Assembly (NCBI GenBank): GCA_963777325.1
Contig: CAVZQE010000022.1
Location: 1 to 64,000 of the forward strand
Source of the DNA: JAFAXA01 sp963777325
GTDB lineage: Bacteria > Pseudomonadota > Alphaproteobacteria > Acetobacterales > Acetobacteraceae
DNA length: 64,000 nucleotides
Direction: 5' to 3'
In this document: piece by piece, positions 9,516 through 18,490 of the stretch
Position numbering within the stretch: the first letter of the stretch is position 1
Layout of the letters: each line of letters starts with the position of its first letter
The notes under the pieces: generated by a model
Database searches by the model: none
What the model was told of the DNA's origin: nothing
What the model saw: the letters and a program-made list of their open reading frames with translations, nothing else
Made by a program: the position numbers and the translations under genes

Positions 9516-10547
9516 ATGTCCTATCAACCCGATCCTGACCGTTACAAGGACGCGCGATTCCGCCGCTGCGGCCGTTCCGGTCTCGATCTGCCGCCGATCT
9601 CGCTCGGCCTATGGCACAATTTCGGCGGCGCCGACGTGTTCGAGACGGGCCGGGCCGTGGTGCGCCGGGCGTTCGATCGGGGCGTCACGCATTTCGACCT
9701 CGCGAACAATTACGGTCCGCCGTACGGCTCGGCGGAGGAAAACTTCGGCCGCATCCTCGCGCACGATTTCGGCGGCGGGCTGCGCGATGAGCTGGTGATC
9801 TCGTCCAAGGCCGGCTGGGACATGTGGCCGGGTCCGTACGGCGTGGGCGGCTCGCGCAAATACCTGATCGCGTCCCTCGACCAGAGCCTCGCCCGCATGG
9901 GTCTCGACTACGTCGATATCTTCTACTCGCACCGGCCGAGCCCGGACGTGCCGCTTGAGGAGACGATGGGGGCGCTGGCCCAGATCGTCCGTCAGGGAAA
10001 GGCGCTCTATGTCGGCGTCTCCTCCTATTCTCCCGAGCGGACGCGCAAGGCGGCCGCCATCCTCCAGAGCGAGGGGGTGAGGCTCCTGATCCACCAGCCG
10101 TCGTACTCGATGCTGAACCGCTGGATCGAAGGCGGGCTGCTCGCGACGCTCGCGGAACTCGGCGTCGGCTGCATCGCCTTCTCGCCGCTGGCGCAGGGAT
10201 TGCTGACCGGTAAGTATCTGAACGGCATTCCGAAGGACGCGCGCGCGGCCCGCGGCTCCTCGTTTAGCGGCGATCTGCTCACGGAGGAGAATCTCGCGCA
10301 TGTCAGGGCGCTGAACGAGATCGCGGCGCGGCGCGGCCAGACCTTGGCGCAGATGGCGATCGCCTGGGTTCTGCGCGATCCGCGGATCACGTCCGCGCTG
10401 ATCGGCGCGCGCAATGTCGCGCAGCTGGACGACTCGCTCGACGCGCTGAAGGTGCCGGGCTTCACGCCGGAGGAACTGGCGGAGATCGACCGCTACGCGA
10501 CCGAAGGCAACGTCGATCTTTGGCGGAGGGTGGCGACGATGGCTTGA
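9516..10547 (+). CDS. Aldo/keto reductase, YghZ/L-glyceraldehyde-3-phosphate reductase-like
   Basis: A 343-residue NADPH-dependent TIM-barrel reductase. The catalytic Asp and Tyr are in DLANNYGPPYGSAEE, the Lys in ISSKAGWDMWPGPYG and the His in YSHRPSPD. The insert after the catalytic Lys and the overall length fit the AKR14/YghZ branch, which reduces methylglyoxal and L-glyceraldehyde 3-phosphate; the actual substrate here is inferred. A GAAGGAG at 9504-9510 supports ATG 9516. The neighbours upstream in the same direction are a small unknown protein and the Atm1-type exporter. Confidence 0.9.
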   Translation: MSYQPDPDRYKDARFRRCGRSGLDLPPISLGLWHNFGGADVFETGRAVVRRAFDRGVTHFDLANNYGPPYGSAEENFGRILAHDFGGGLRDELVISSKAGWDMWPGPYGVGGSRKYLIASLDQSLARMGLDYVDIFYSHRPSPDVPLEETMGALAQIVRQGKALYVGVSSYSPERTRKAAAILQSEGVRLLIHQPSYSMLNRWIEGGLLATLAELGVGCIAFSPLAQGLLTGKYLNGIPKDARAARGSSFSGDLLTEENLAHVRALNEIAARRGQTLAQMAIAWVLRDPRITSALIGARNVAQLDDSLDALKVPGFTPEELAEIDRYATEGNVDLWRRVATMA

Positions 10548-10821
10548 GCGCTCGCGAAACGCACACGCGTCTCGCGATCCGGGCGCACCGGCGGCTCCCG
10601 CGTCGTTCTGGCTCAGCTCGCTACTTCAATCGGTCGGAAGCCCGCATGAACTGCATTGATCGTAGCTCCGCAACAGCTCCGACCCGTGCATCCAGGCACG
10701 CCCTTTGGAAACCTCGCCATCACCGGACAGATCGAGCACTACCTTCGCCTTGGCGAAGAGTGTCTTGCCAATGTTCGGTTGGCTCATTAGAACGCCGCCT
10801 CGGTGTCGAGGCCGACGGAGC
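10548..10821. other. Intergenic region before tRNA-Gly
   Basis: About 274 bases between the aldo-keto reductase stop and tRNA-Gly. Short open frames exist but none looks like protein. The tRNA promoter presumably lies here; I could not identify convincing boxes. Confidence 0.4.
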
Positions 10822-10896
10822 GCGGGCGTAGCTCAGGGGTAGAGCACAACCTTGCCAAGGTTGGGGTCGAGGGTTCGAATCCCTTCGCCCGCTCCA
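10822..10896 (+). tRNA. tRNA-Gly (anticodon GCC)
   Basis: The cloverleaf can be drawn by eye. Acceptor GCGGGCG (10822-10828) pairs with CGCCCGC (10886-10892), followed by discriminator T and an encoded CCA (10894-10896). The anticodon arm is CAACC-TTGCCAA-GGTTG with GCC at 10854-10856. The T arm GAGGG-TTCGAAT-CCCTT is standard. It reads glycine GGC/GGT codons, which are abundant in this genome. Confidence 0.97.
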
Positions 10897-10968
10897 GTTT
10901 CCTTCGTGTCCGGCCCGGACACACGGGTGACACCCTGTTCCTCAGACATGGGTAGACTGCGGCTACCG

Positions 10969-11226
10969 TCACTCTCCGGGCACCCGGTGCTCCAGCTTGC
11001 GGTCGAGATGCTCGACCTCATCCGTAGGTCCGCGCTGCCGCTGCGCATCGGGCGCGATCCCGGCATTGCGTTCTTTCGCTTGGACCTTGCCCGCAACGGG
11101 TTCGTGATTGAGGCCGTTCCAGGTGTCCGCGTTGCGTTGCGGCGGCTGCGCCTGCTGCGCGCCGGCTGGCAGCGTGCCGGCGCTGAGCAGGACAAGTGCG
11201 GTCAGGCATCCTACAGCGGGTCTCAT
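10969..11226 (-). CDS. Small secreted or periplasmic protein of unknown function
   Basis: An 85-residue protein beginning MRPAVGCLTALVLLSAGTLPAGAQQ, a standard Sec signal peptide with a likely cut after AGA or GAQ near residue 23. The mature part is about 60 residues, hydrophilic and charged, with no recognisable domain. Its start at 11226 lies 58 bases beyond the end of the upstream SDR gene on the same strand, so read-through is possible. Confidence 0.6.
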   Translation of the reverse strand: MRPAVGCLTALVLLSAGTLPAGAQQAQPPQRNADTWNGLNHEPVAGKVQAKERNAGIAPDAQRQRGPTDEVEHLDRKLEHRVPGE

Positions 11227-11284
11227 GGGACACTCCCGCGATCCGCGACCCTCAACGCCGGAGACGGTGAGTGGATGCACCGCA

Positions 11285-12037
11285 TCAACCAGCCGGTGCG
11301 GGAAGCCCCGCGCCGAGGAAGCCACCATCCGCGACGAGCACATGGCCCGTGATGAAGCTGGAGTCGTCCGAGCACAGGAAGACGGCGGCGCCCGCCATTT
11401 CATCGGGACGCGCGTAGCGGCGCAGCGGGGTGCGCTCGACCCAGCGCGCACGCAATTCGGCGGAGTGCATCTGCGCGACGAGCGGCGTCTCGACCGGCCC
11501 GGGCGCCAGCACATTGACCCGGATGCCCCGAGACGCGAGATCGACTGCCATCACCCGGCTCAGGACGACGACGCCGCCCTTCGACGCGCCGTAGGCGGAC
11601 CGGCCGACATTGCCGGTCATCCCCGAGATGCTGGCGATGTTGACGATGGCGCCCCCGCCCGTTCCGCTCATGGCCCGCGCGGCTTCCTGTCCGACAATGA
11701 AGGTGCCGCGCAGATTGATCGCGACGATCCGGTCGAACGTCTCGATCGGCGTGTCGAGGAAGGGAATATCCTGGCCGATCCCGGCCGAGTTGACGACGCA
11801 GTCGAGCCGACCGTGCCGGTCGAGAACGGCCCGCATCAGTCCCGCCACGCTCTCCGGGTCCGCGACATCGGCGTGCAGGGGTGTGAGCGGCCGGTCGCCG
11901 AGCGTCCGCGCGTCGGACGCGAGGTCGGCGGCAATGACCGCCGCGCCTTCAGCGACCATCCGGCGCGCGATCGCGTCCCCGATACCCGAGAGACCTCCCG
12001 TGACGATGGCAACCTTCCCGTCCAGCTGCAGGCTCAT
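11285..12037 (-). CDS. Short-chain dehydrogenase/reductase
   Basis: A 250-residue classical SDR. The cofactor motif TGGLSGIG is at about residues 13-20 (TGxxxGIG), DVADPES marks the adenine pocket and NSAG stabilises the fold. The catalytic Ser-Tyr-Lys occurs in SISGMTGNVGRSAYGASKGG. The C-terminal VLVADGGFLGAG is typical of the FabG-like/2-dehydropantoate-type group, but the substrate is unknown. ATG 12037 is chosen over an upstream in-frame ATG because it follows AAGGGAAT and matches the usual N-terminus. Confidence 0.9.
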   Translation of the reverse strand: MSLQLDGKVAIVTGGLSGIGDAIARRMVAEGAAVIAADLASDARTLGDRPLTPLHADVADPESVAGLMRAVLDRHGRLDCVVNSAGIGQDIPFLDTPIETFDRIVAINLRGTFIVGQEAARAMSGTGGGAIVNIASISGMTGNVGRSAYGASKGGVVVLSRVMAVDLASRGIRVNVLAPGPVETPLVAQMHSAELRARWVERTPLRRYARPDEMAGAAVFLCSDDSSFITGHVLVADGGFLGAGLPAPAG

Positions 12038-12451
12038 GGCATTCCCTTCTCCATCCAAGTGCCGTCCGAGACCGCCTTCTGTCCGGCAGCTCGCTCTACC
12101 TATGGTTGTGAACACTATCCACAAACTTACTCACAGGTATGGGATTGCCTGTGGGCGGTCGAGACCCTGCGGCTCGCGCGTGCATCGGGCCGGGAAATCC
12201 TCGCGAAGATTGGACGGCGTTCACCGGGACGCAAACGGGTCGTTAACCTTGGGCCGCCAAGGTGAAGCAGCGCCTGGACAAACTCCGAACCCAGAGCGCA
12301 TGAGGCAGTCTGGCAACAGTACCAATGCTGAAGCGCAAGCGTGTGACCTCTCCCTCAATCGCGTTCCCGGCGGGGGTTACATACTCCGTCGCCTGACCCA
12401 ACTGACCGGACCACCACTCGCCCGCCTCGGTTGGCATGTCTTGGAGGCCTC
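12038..12451. other. Divergent intergenic region, SDR / glycogen-debranching gene
   Basis: About 414 bases between divergent genes, so promoters for both directions must be here. The only structures I can point to are the inverted repeat at 12132-12153 and a short perfect one, CCTTGG-gccg-CCAAGG, at 12247-12262. I see no coding sequence that I would defend. Confidence 0.45.
12132..12153. promoter_or_regulatory. Inverted repeat, possible operator upstream of the SDR gene
   Basis: CACAGGTA (12132-12139), a 6-base spacer and TGCCTGTG (12146-12153) form an 8-base dyad with one mismatch. It lies about 95 bases upstream of the SDR start. A dimeric repressor site is one reading; chance is another. 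Confidence 0.3.
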
Positions 12452-14641
12452 GTGGACATATATCCCTCGCCGCAGCCCGGCTCTCCGGCAGACGTGAACG
12501 AATTCGCGATCACGGCCACGGCGTCGTTGCAGGAACGCCGGTCGCGTACTCTGAAATACGGCGACATGTTCGCCGTGTTCGATCAGAACGGCGACTTGGC
12601 GCTCGGGGCGGCCGGCGTCGAGGGCCTCTACTCCTCGGATACGCGCTACCTGTCGCAGTTCGGTCTGAGGCTCTCCGGGGCCCGGCCTATCCTGCTCAGT
12701 TCGACGACCCGCGACGACAACGCGACGCTGACCTGCGACCTGACCAATCCCGATCTCTACGACGAGGACGGGATCACGCTCGATCACGATCTCATCCACA
12801 TCCGCCGCACCAAGTTCCTCTATAAGTCGGTCTGCCATGAGCGGTTGGCAATCCGGAACTTCGCCGATACCCGGCAGCGGCACCGGCTGGAAATTCGTTT
12901 CGACTCCGATTTCGCCGATTTGTTCGAGGTGCGCGGGCAGAGGCGCGTCCGTCGCGGGCGCATGGAGCGTCCCACGGTCGCGAACGACACGGTGACCCTG
13001 GCCTATTCGGGACTGGACGACCGGCGGCGGGTCACGCGCCTGCGTTTCGATCCCGTGCCGGCTGTGCTCGAGCCGGGGCGGGCCGTGTTCGATCTCGACC
13101 TGCCCCCGGGTGGCCGCGTCGTCTTCTACGTCGAAATACGGGCGGACGCCGAGCCTCCGGCCGCATCGGCAAGCTTCGCCTTCTTTACGGACATCCGGCG
13201 TGCCCGCCGGGAACTGCGGCGGTCGGCCTCGCGCGCCGCATCGATCGCGACCTCGAACGAGATCTTCAACGAGGCCGCGAGGCGTTCGGTCTCGGATCTC
13301 TACATGTTGCTGACCGAGACGCCGGAAGGGCCGTACCCGTATGCCGGCATCCCTTGGTACAGCACGGCGTTCGGCCGCGACGCGATCATCACCGCGCTGC
13401 AGACGCTCTGGATGGACCCGGAGATCGCGCGCGGCGTGCTGTCCTATCTCGCCGCGAACCAGGCGACCGTGTCCGATCCGTCCGCCGATGCCGAACCGGG
13501 CAAGATCCTGCACGAAGTGCGGCGGGGCGAAATGGCCGAACTCGGCGAAGTGCCGTTCCGCCGCTACTACGGCAGCGTCGATGCGACGCCGCTCTTCGTC
13601 ATGCTGGCGGGCGGGTATCTCGACCGCACGGGAGACCTCCGAACGATCCGGCGTCTCTGGCCGCATGTCGAGGCTGCGATCGCCTGGATGCAGGATTACG
13701 GCGACCGCGACGGCGACGGTTTCATCGAATACTACCGGATGACGGAGAAGGGTCTCGCCAACCAGGGCTGGAAGGACAGCCACGATTCGATCTTCCACGC
13801 GGATGGGTCCAGCGCCGAGGGGCCGATCGCGCTGAGCGAGGTGCAGGGCTACGCCTACGCGGCGTTGACGGCGGCCAGTCGCATCGCGGCCGCCCTCGGA
13901 CATCCCGCACGGGCGGAGGCGCTGGCGCTCTCGGCCGAGCGGCTTCGTGCCCGAATCGAGGACGTGTTCTGGTCGGACGACATCGGCACCTATGCACTCG
14001 CGCTGGACGGAGCGAAGCGGCCGTGCCGTGTTCGGTCGTCCAATGCCGGGCACCTGCTGATGGCGGGCGTGCCCTCCGCCGAACGCGCGGACGCTGTCGC
14101 CCGGCAGATGCTCGGCAGCGGCTTCTTCTCCGGATGGGGCATCCGGACCATCGCCTCGGGCGAGGCCCGGTACAATCCGATGTCGTATCACAACGGCTCG
14201 GTCTGGCCGCATGACAACGCCATGATCGCGCTCGGCCTCTGCCGCTACGGGTTCAGGCGCGAGGTGGCCCGCATCCTCGATGGATTGTTCCACGCCTGCG
14301 TCTATATCGACCTGCGCCGCTTGCCGGAACTGCTCTGCGGCTTTCCGCGCCGGCGGGGGCAGGGGCCGACCTCCTATCCCGTCGCCTGCGCGCCCCAGGC
14401 GTGGTCGGCGGCGGCGCAACTCAGCCTGGTGCAATCCTGCCTGGGTATCGGCTTCGATCGCGAGGCCCGGACGGTGGTGTTCGATCGGCCTGTCATGCCG
14501 CCCTTCGTCAACGAGATCACGCTGCGCAATCTCGCGATCGACGAGGCGCGGATCGATGTGAAGCTGAAGGGCGCGGGGGAGAGCGTCGCCATGCGCGTCC
14601 TCTCTCGCCAGGGCAAGATCAGCGCGACGATGCGAAGCTGA
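12452..14641 (+). CDS. Glycogen-debranching N-domain / six-hairpin glycosidase (amylo-alpha-1,6-glucosidase-like)
   Basis: 729 residues from GTG 12452, which has GGAGG 5-6 bases upstream; a TTG at 12431 would add seven residues. The first ~200 residues (FAVFDQNGDL...GLYSSDTRYLSQFGLRL...) match the beta-rich N-terminal domain of glycogen-debranching-like proteins. The rest is an (alpha/alpha)6 barrel with YAGIPWYSTAFGRDAIITALQTLW and NQGWKDSHDSI containing likely acidic catalytic residues, and YNPMSYHNGSVWPHDNAMIALGL near the C-terminus. Proteins of this plan are annotated amylo-alpha-1,6-glucosidase, but true specificity is unproven. It is separated from two related glucosidase genes by a stress-protein gene and cysK. 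Confidence 0.88.
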   Translation: MDIYPSPQPGSPADVNEFAITATASLQERRSRTLKYGDMFAVFDQNGDLALGAAGVEGLYSSDTRYLSQFGLRLSGARPILLSSTTRDDNATLTCDLTNPDLYDEDGITLDHDLIHIRRTKFLYKSVCHERLAIRNFADTRQRHRLEIRFDSDFADLFEVRGQRRVRRGRMERPTVANDTVTLAYSGLDDRRRVTRLRFDPVPAVLEPGRAVFDLDLPPGGRVVFYVEIRADAEPPAASASFAFFTDIRRARRELRRSASRAASIATSNEIFNEAARRSVSDLYMLLTETPEGPYPYAGIPWYSTAFGRDAIITALQTLWMDPEIARGVLSYLAANQATVSDPSADAEPGKILHEVRRGEMAELGEVPFRRYYGSVDATPLFVMLAGGYLDRTGDLRTIRRLWPHVEAAIAWMQDYGDRDGDGFIEYYRMTEKGLANQGWKDSHDSIFHADGSSAEGPIALSEVQGYAYAALTAASRIAAALGHPARAEALALSAERLRARIEDVFWSDDIGTYALALDGAKRPCRVRSSNAGHLLMAGVPSAERADAVARQMLGSGFFSGWGIRTIASGEARYNPMSYHNGSVWPHDNAMIALGLCRYGFRREVARILDGLFHACVYIDLRRLPELLCGFPRRRGQGPTSYPVACAPQAWSAAAQLSLVQSCLGIGFDREARTVVFDRPVMPPFVNEITLRNLAIDEARIDVKLKGAGESVAMRVLSRQGKISATMRS

Positions 14642-14647
14642 ATCGCG

Positions 14648-14734
14648 CGTCATTGCGAGGCGCGAAGCAACGAAGCAATCCACGACTGACTGAGGAAAAC
14701 GGGTGGATTGCTTCGCCTTCGGCTCGCAATGACG
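14648..14734. repeat. Interspersed palindromic repeat (CGTCATTGCGAG type) at a convergent junction
   Basis: CGTCATTGCGAG (14648-14659) is exactly reverse-complementary to CTCGCAATGACG (14723-14734), and inside it CGAAGCAATCCAC (14671-14683) pairs with GTGGATTGCTTCG (14703-14715). This nested hairpin matches a widely dispersed bacterial intergenic repeat that I recognise by its core. It lies exactly between two genes that converge, where it could act as a bidirectional terminator. Confidence 0.8.
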
Positions 14735-14737
14735 ATC

Positions 14738-15232
14738 CTACAGGCTCACCTTCTTGGTCTCGCCGCCCTGCGGTGGTTTGCCGGTCGTCACGGCCTTGAG
14801 ATAGCCGTAGGCGTACAACATGGTCGATGACGGCGCGTCCCAGTATTCCGCTTCCTCCACCTCGACCTGGAGCACGGCGAGGTCGGGATCGTCCTTTCCC
14901 TTGGGGAACCAGGTGCGGGCGGCTTCGCTCCAATGCGCGTCCACGGTCGCGCGGTCCCGGACGATGCGCGCGCGGCCGGATAGCGAGACATAATCCTGCC
15001 TGTGAGCGTCGGCGTAGCTGACGTTCACGCGCTCCTTCGCCTCGACCTCATCCGTCTTCGGCGAGTTCGCGCGCGTCAGGAAGTAGAGCGTTCCGTCGAA
15101 CTCCTTCTGGCTCGCAACCATCGGGCGGCTCCGCAGATGCGTGCCGTCGTCCGTCGTCAGCATCGCAACCTGGATGGTCTTGATCATGCTCCAAAGCTTC
15201 TGCTTGGCTTCGGGGCCGGCATGCTCGGTCAT
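14738..15232 (-). CDS. General stress protein 26-like flavin/pyridoxamine-oxidase-fold protein
   Basis: 164 residues from ATG 15232, which follows AGGAG. The split-barrel FMN-binding fold is suggested by VAMLTTDDGTHLRSRPM, the LYFLTRANSPKTDEV strand-helix and VSLSGRARIVRD. The length and the C-terminal WFPKGKDDPDLAVLQVEVEEAEYWDAP are characteristic of the GSP26/Pyrid_ox_like group, which binds FMN/FAD and is associated with general stress. The enzymatic reaction is not known. It converges with the debranching-type gene across the palindromic repeat. Confidence 0.87.
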   Translation of the reverse strand: MTEHAGPEAKQKLWSMIKTIQVAMLTTDDGTHLRSRPMVASQKEFDGTLYFLTRANSPKTDEVEAKERVNVSYADAHRQDYVSLSGRARIVRDRATVDAHWSEAARTWFPKGKDDPDLAVLQVEVEEAEYWDAPSSTMLYAYGYLKAVTTGKPPQGGETKKVSL

Positions 15233-15417
15233 GTCTTCGCTTCTCCTCACTGCCCCGGTTCAAGCGAGGACCGGCGAAAAAGTTTCGACGCCTGTGATCT
15301 ATCTCACTCCGGGAGAGCGCCGGCGCATGCGATCACGCGCCGTTGGCCCGGCGTTACCCCATCCTCCACGCCGGGCTGAGCGGGCCGGTCGGCCCATTCA
15401 ATCCGGACCTGACCTAG

Positions 15418-15449
15418 CGGCCCGGCCATTCCGGCCGGGCCGTCTTTTT
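15418..15449 (+). terminator. Strong Rho-independent terminator on the + strand with no + gene before it
   Basis: A perfect 10-bp stem, CGGCCCGGCC (15418-15427) with GGCCGGGCCG (15433-15442), a 5-base loop, then TCTTTTTC. The T tract is on the + strand only. Both flanking genes are on the - strand, so the transcript it would end is unannotated. A + frame with a TAG at 15415-15417 abuts the stem. Confidence 0.75.
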
Positions 15450-15459
15450 CTTCTCCGGG

Positions 15460-16434
15460 TCAGAGGCCTTCGAACAGCGGGGTGCTGATGTAGCGCTCGG
15501 CGAAGGAGGGAATGATGGTGACGATCAGCTTGCCCTTGGATTCGGGCCGCTTCGCGACCTTGAGCGCGGCCGCGAGCGCCGTTCCGGACGAGATGCCGGC
15601 GGGAATGCCTTCGGTGCGCGCGAGGCGGCGCGCCATTTCGAACGATTCGGCGTTCGAGATCTGCACCACCTCGTCGATCAGGCTCGTATCCAGGATCTCG
15701 GGGACGAACCCCGCCCCGAGGCCCTGAAGCGGATGCGGACCGGGCGCGCCACCGGACAGCACGGGGCTGGCCTCCGGCTCGACGGCGATCATCTTCAGAC
15801 CGGGCTTGCGCGGCTTCAGAGCCTCGCCAACGCCCGTCAGTGTGCCGCCGGTGCCGACCCCCGACACGACCACGTCCACCCGCCCGTCCGTGTCGCGCCA
15901 GATTTCCTCGGCGGTCGTGCGGCGGTGGATCGCGGGATTGGCCGGGTTGCCGAACTGGTCGGGCATCACCGCGCCCGGCGTCTCCTGCAGCAGCGCCCGC
16001 GCCTTGGCGATCGCGCCCTTCATGCCCTGCTCGCGCGGCGTCAGCTCGATCTGGGCGCCGAGATAGCCCAGCATCTTGCGCCGCTCGGTCGAGACGCTGT
16101 CCGGCATGGTCAGGATCAGCCGATAGCCCCGCGACGCGCACACGAAGGCGAGCCCGATGCCGGTGTTGCCGGAGGTCGGCTCGATCAGCGTTCCGCCCGG
16201 CCGCAGCTTGCCTTCCTCCTCGAGCGCCAGAACCATGCCGACGCCGATGCGGTCCTTGACGCTCGCGATCGGATTGAAGAACTCGAGCTTCAGCACGATG
16301 TCGGCCTCGATCCCCTCCTCCCGGCTGAGGCGCGGGATGCGCACGAGCGGCGTGTTGCCGATCGTCTCGGCGATGCTGTCGTAGATGCGTCCGCGCAGCG
16401 GCGGGTCGAGCTTCAGTGGTTCGGTGCTTGCCAT
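15460..16434 (-). CDS. cysK: Cysteine synthase A (O-acetylserine sulfhydrylase)
   Basis: PLP enzyme making cysteine from O-acetylserine and sulfide; 324 residues. The N-terminal SIAETIGNTPLVRI, the PLP lysine K60 in NPIASVKDRIG, the substrate loop PTSGNTGIGLAF and the phosphate loop GVGTGGTLTGVGEAL are all present. PAGISSGTALAAAL near the C-terminus contains the Ser that contacts the pyridine ring. ATG 16434 is chosen over longer frames because of AGGAAAG just upstream and a normal family N-terminus. It is a single gene between two carbohydrate-enzyme blocks. Confidence 0.95.
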   Translation of the reverse strand: MASTEPLKLDPPLRGRIYDSIAETIGNTPLVRIPRLSREEGIEADIVLKLEFFNPIASVKDRIGVGMVLALEEEGKLRPGGTLIEPTSGNTGIGLAFVCASRGYRLILTMPDSVSTERRKMLGYLGAQIELTPREQGMKGAIAKARALLQETPGAVMPDQFGNPANPAIHRRTTAEEIWRDTDGRVDVVVSGVGTGGTLTGVGEALKPRKPGLKMIAVEPEASPVLSGGAPGPHPLQGLGAGFVPEILDTSLIDEVVQISNAESFEMARRLARTEGIPAGISSGTALAAALKVAKRPESKGKLIVTIIPSFAERYISTPLFEGL

Positions 16435-16579
16435 GCTTTCCTCGTTTACGAGCCGGGAAAAGAGCGCCATGCTCCCGTGGTGATCCACCGCGCGAAGGTC
16501 CGCTCGCCCCGGATCACGTCCCCCTTCCGCATTCTTCGTCAAGACCCCAGCGCTCTCAGGAAGGCTCAGGCAAGCTCAC

Positions 16580-18490
16580 GTGACGACGCCCGATCCCGCC
16601 TCGGAGTGGCTTGAGGCCGACGGTCTCGGCGGCTTCGCGTCCGGCACCGTCGGGATCGCGCGCACCCGGCGCTATCACGCGCTTCTGCTCACCGCACGGC
16701 AGCCGCCGTCGAACCGGATGGTCCTGGTCAACGGCATCGAAGCGTGGCTGGAGCGTGGGGAGGAACACATCGCGCTGACCACGCAACGCTACCAGGACGA
16801 CGCGACCTATCCCGACGGCGCCCGGCGGATCACCGGCTTCGCCACCGCTCCGTGGCCATGCTGGACCTTCGATGCCGGCGACGGCGCCACGCTCAGCCAG
16901 GAAATCCTGGTTGCGCGCGATACGTGCGAGACGGTGTTGCGGTGGCGGGCCGAGGGGGGCGGCAGACTGTGCGTCCGGTTGCTCCTGTCCGGGCGGGACT
17001 ACCATGCCTTGCACCACGAGAATCCCGCCTTCGATTTCACTTCCATCGTTCAGGACGGCAATGTCGCTTGGCGACCGTATCCTGGCGGGCCGGCGATCGC
17101 CGCTCTCACCAACGGCGTCTACCGCCCGGAGCCGGAGTGGTACCGTGGCTTCCTCTACATCGAGGAGCGCGACCGCGGCCTGGACGCGGTCGAGGATTGC
17201 GCCTCGCCCGGCGTGTTCACCTGGGACTTGGAAACAGACGACGCGCTGATGGTGCTGCGCGCGGGCGACAGCCTCAACACGCGGCTCCGGCCCTATGTCA
17301 CGCGCCTGATCGCCGCCGAGACGACGCGCCGCGGCCGGTTCGCGACGCAGCGGGAGGCGGCGGCGTCGGCCTATGTCGTGGATCGCGGCACGGGGCGGAC
17401 GATCGTCGCGGGATTCCCGTGGTTCACGGATTGGGGGCGGGACACGTTCATCGCCATGCGCGGGCTGGTGATCGGCACGGGCAGGCTCGCCGAGGCCGCG
17501 ACGATCCTGCACGCCTGGGCGGGCGCGGTTAGCGAAGGGATGCTGCCGAATCGCTTTCCCGATCGCGGCGAGACGCCGGATTACAACTCGGTGGATGCCT
17601 CGCTCTGGTACGTGGTCGCGGTCCACGACTACATCGCGGCCTGCGCGGCGGCCGGGCAGGGCGCGGACCCGGCGTTGCTGGCGCGGCTCGGCGCGACCGT
17701 CTCCGAGATCCTCGACGGCTACGCGGAGGGCACGCGGTTCGGCATCCAGGCCGACACGGACGGTCTGATCCGCGCGGGCGTGCCCGGTGTGCAACTCACC
17801 TGGATGGACGCTAAAGTCGATGACCGGGTCGTGACGCCCCGGATCGGCAAGCCGGTCGAAGTGCAGGCGCTCTGGATCAACGCGCTCAGGATCGGCGCGC
17901 GGTGGTCGGATCGCTGGCGGGCGCTGGAGCAGCAGGCGCGCGCCGCCTTCCTGGCGCGCTTCCCCGACCCCGAGACGGGCGGCCTCGCCGACGTGGCCGA
18001 TGCGGACCACGTGGCCGGGAAGGTGGACCGGAGCATCCGGCCGAACCAGATCCTGGCCGCCGGCGGACTGCCCTTTCCCATCGTCGACGAGGCGCAGGCG
18101 CGCGGCATCGTCGCCTGCGTCGAGCGGAGCCTGCTCACCCCGGCCGGGCTAAGGTCGCTTGCGCCGGACGATCCGGCCTATGTCGGACGATACGTCGGCG
18201 ACCGGCGGCAGCGGGACGGCGCCTACCATCAGGGTACTGTCTGGCCGTGGCTGCTCGGCCCCTTCGTCGAGGCGTGGCTGCGGGTGCAGGGCGGCGGCGA
18301 GGCGGCCAAGGCGCTCGGGCGGGATCGGTTCCTCAAGCCGCTGCGAGAGCGGCTCTGCATCGCGGGGCTGAACCACCTGTCGGAGATCGCCGACGGAGAC
18401 GCACCGCACGCGCCGCGCGGCTGCCCGTTCCAGGCGTGGTCGCTCGGCGAACTGATCCGCATCGAAGCGATGCTTGGAGCGAAGCCATGA
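16580..18490 (+). CDS. Amylo-alpha-1,6-glucosidase / glycogen debranching enzyme
   Basis: 636 residues. Residues ~8-220 resemble the GDE N-terminal domain (EWLEADGLGGFASGTVGIARTRRYHALLL). Residues ~260-630 are the GDE_C (alpha/alpha)6 barrel with AGFPWFTDWGRDTFIAMRGL, TPDYNSVDASLWYVVAV and GAYHQGTVWPWLLGPF. The Asp/Glu residues in these blocks are candidates for catalysis of alpha-1,6-glucosidic bonds. The start is GTG 16580, with AGGAAGG about 15 bases upstream, so the true start could differ. It overlaps the next glucosidase gene by ATGA. Confidence 0.92.
   Translation: MTTPDPASEWLEADGLGGFASGTVGIARTRRYHALLLTARQPPSNRMVLVNGIEAWLERGEEHIALTTQRYQDDATYPDGARRITGFATAPWPCWTFDAGDGATLSQEILVARDTCETVLRWRAEGGGRLCVRLLLSGRDYHALHHENPAFDFTSIVQDGNVAWRPYPGGPAIAALTNGVYRPEPEWYRGFLYIEERDRGLDAVEDCASPGVFTWDLETDDALMVLRAGDSLNTRLRPYVTRLIAAETTRRGRFATQREAAASAYVVDRGTGRTIVAGFPWFTDWGRDTFIAMRGLVIGTGRLAEAATILHAWAGAVSEGMLPNRFPDRGETPDYNSVDASLWYVVAVHDYIAACAAAGQGADPALLARLGATVSEILDGYAEGTRFGIQADTDGLIRAGVPGVQLTWMDAKVDDRVVTPRIGKPVEVQALWINALRIGARWSDRWRALEQQARAAFLARFPDPETGGLADVADADHVAGKVDRSIRPNQILAAGGLPFPIVDEAQARGIVACVERSLLTPAGLRSLAPDDPAYVGRYVGDRRQRDGAYHQGTVWPWLLGPFVEAWLRVQGGGEAAKALGRDRFLKPLRERLCIAGLNHLSEIADGDAPHAPRGCPFQAWSLGELIRIEAMLGAKP

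Noticed and set aside
12115..12123. CTATCCACA, one base from a DnaA box
   Set aside because: No cluster of boxes, no AT-rich unwinding region and no origin-linked genes nearby.
12247..12262. CCTTGG-gccg-CCAAGG dyad as an operator
   Set aside because: Six-base arms in GC-rich DNA are expected by chance and position relative to a promoter is unknown.
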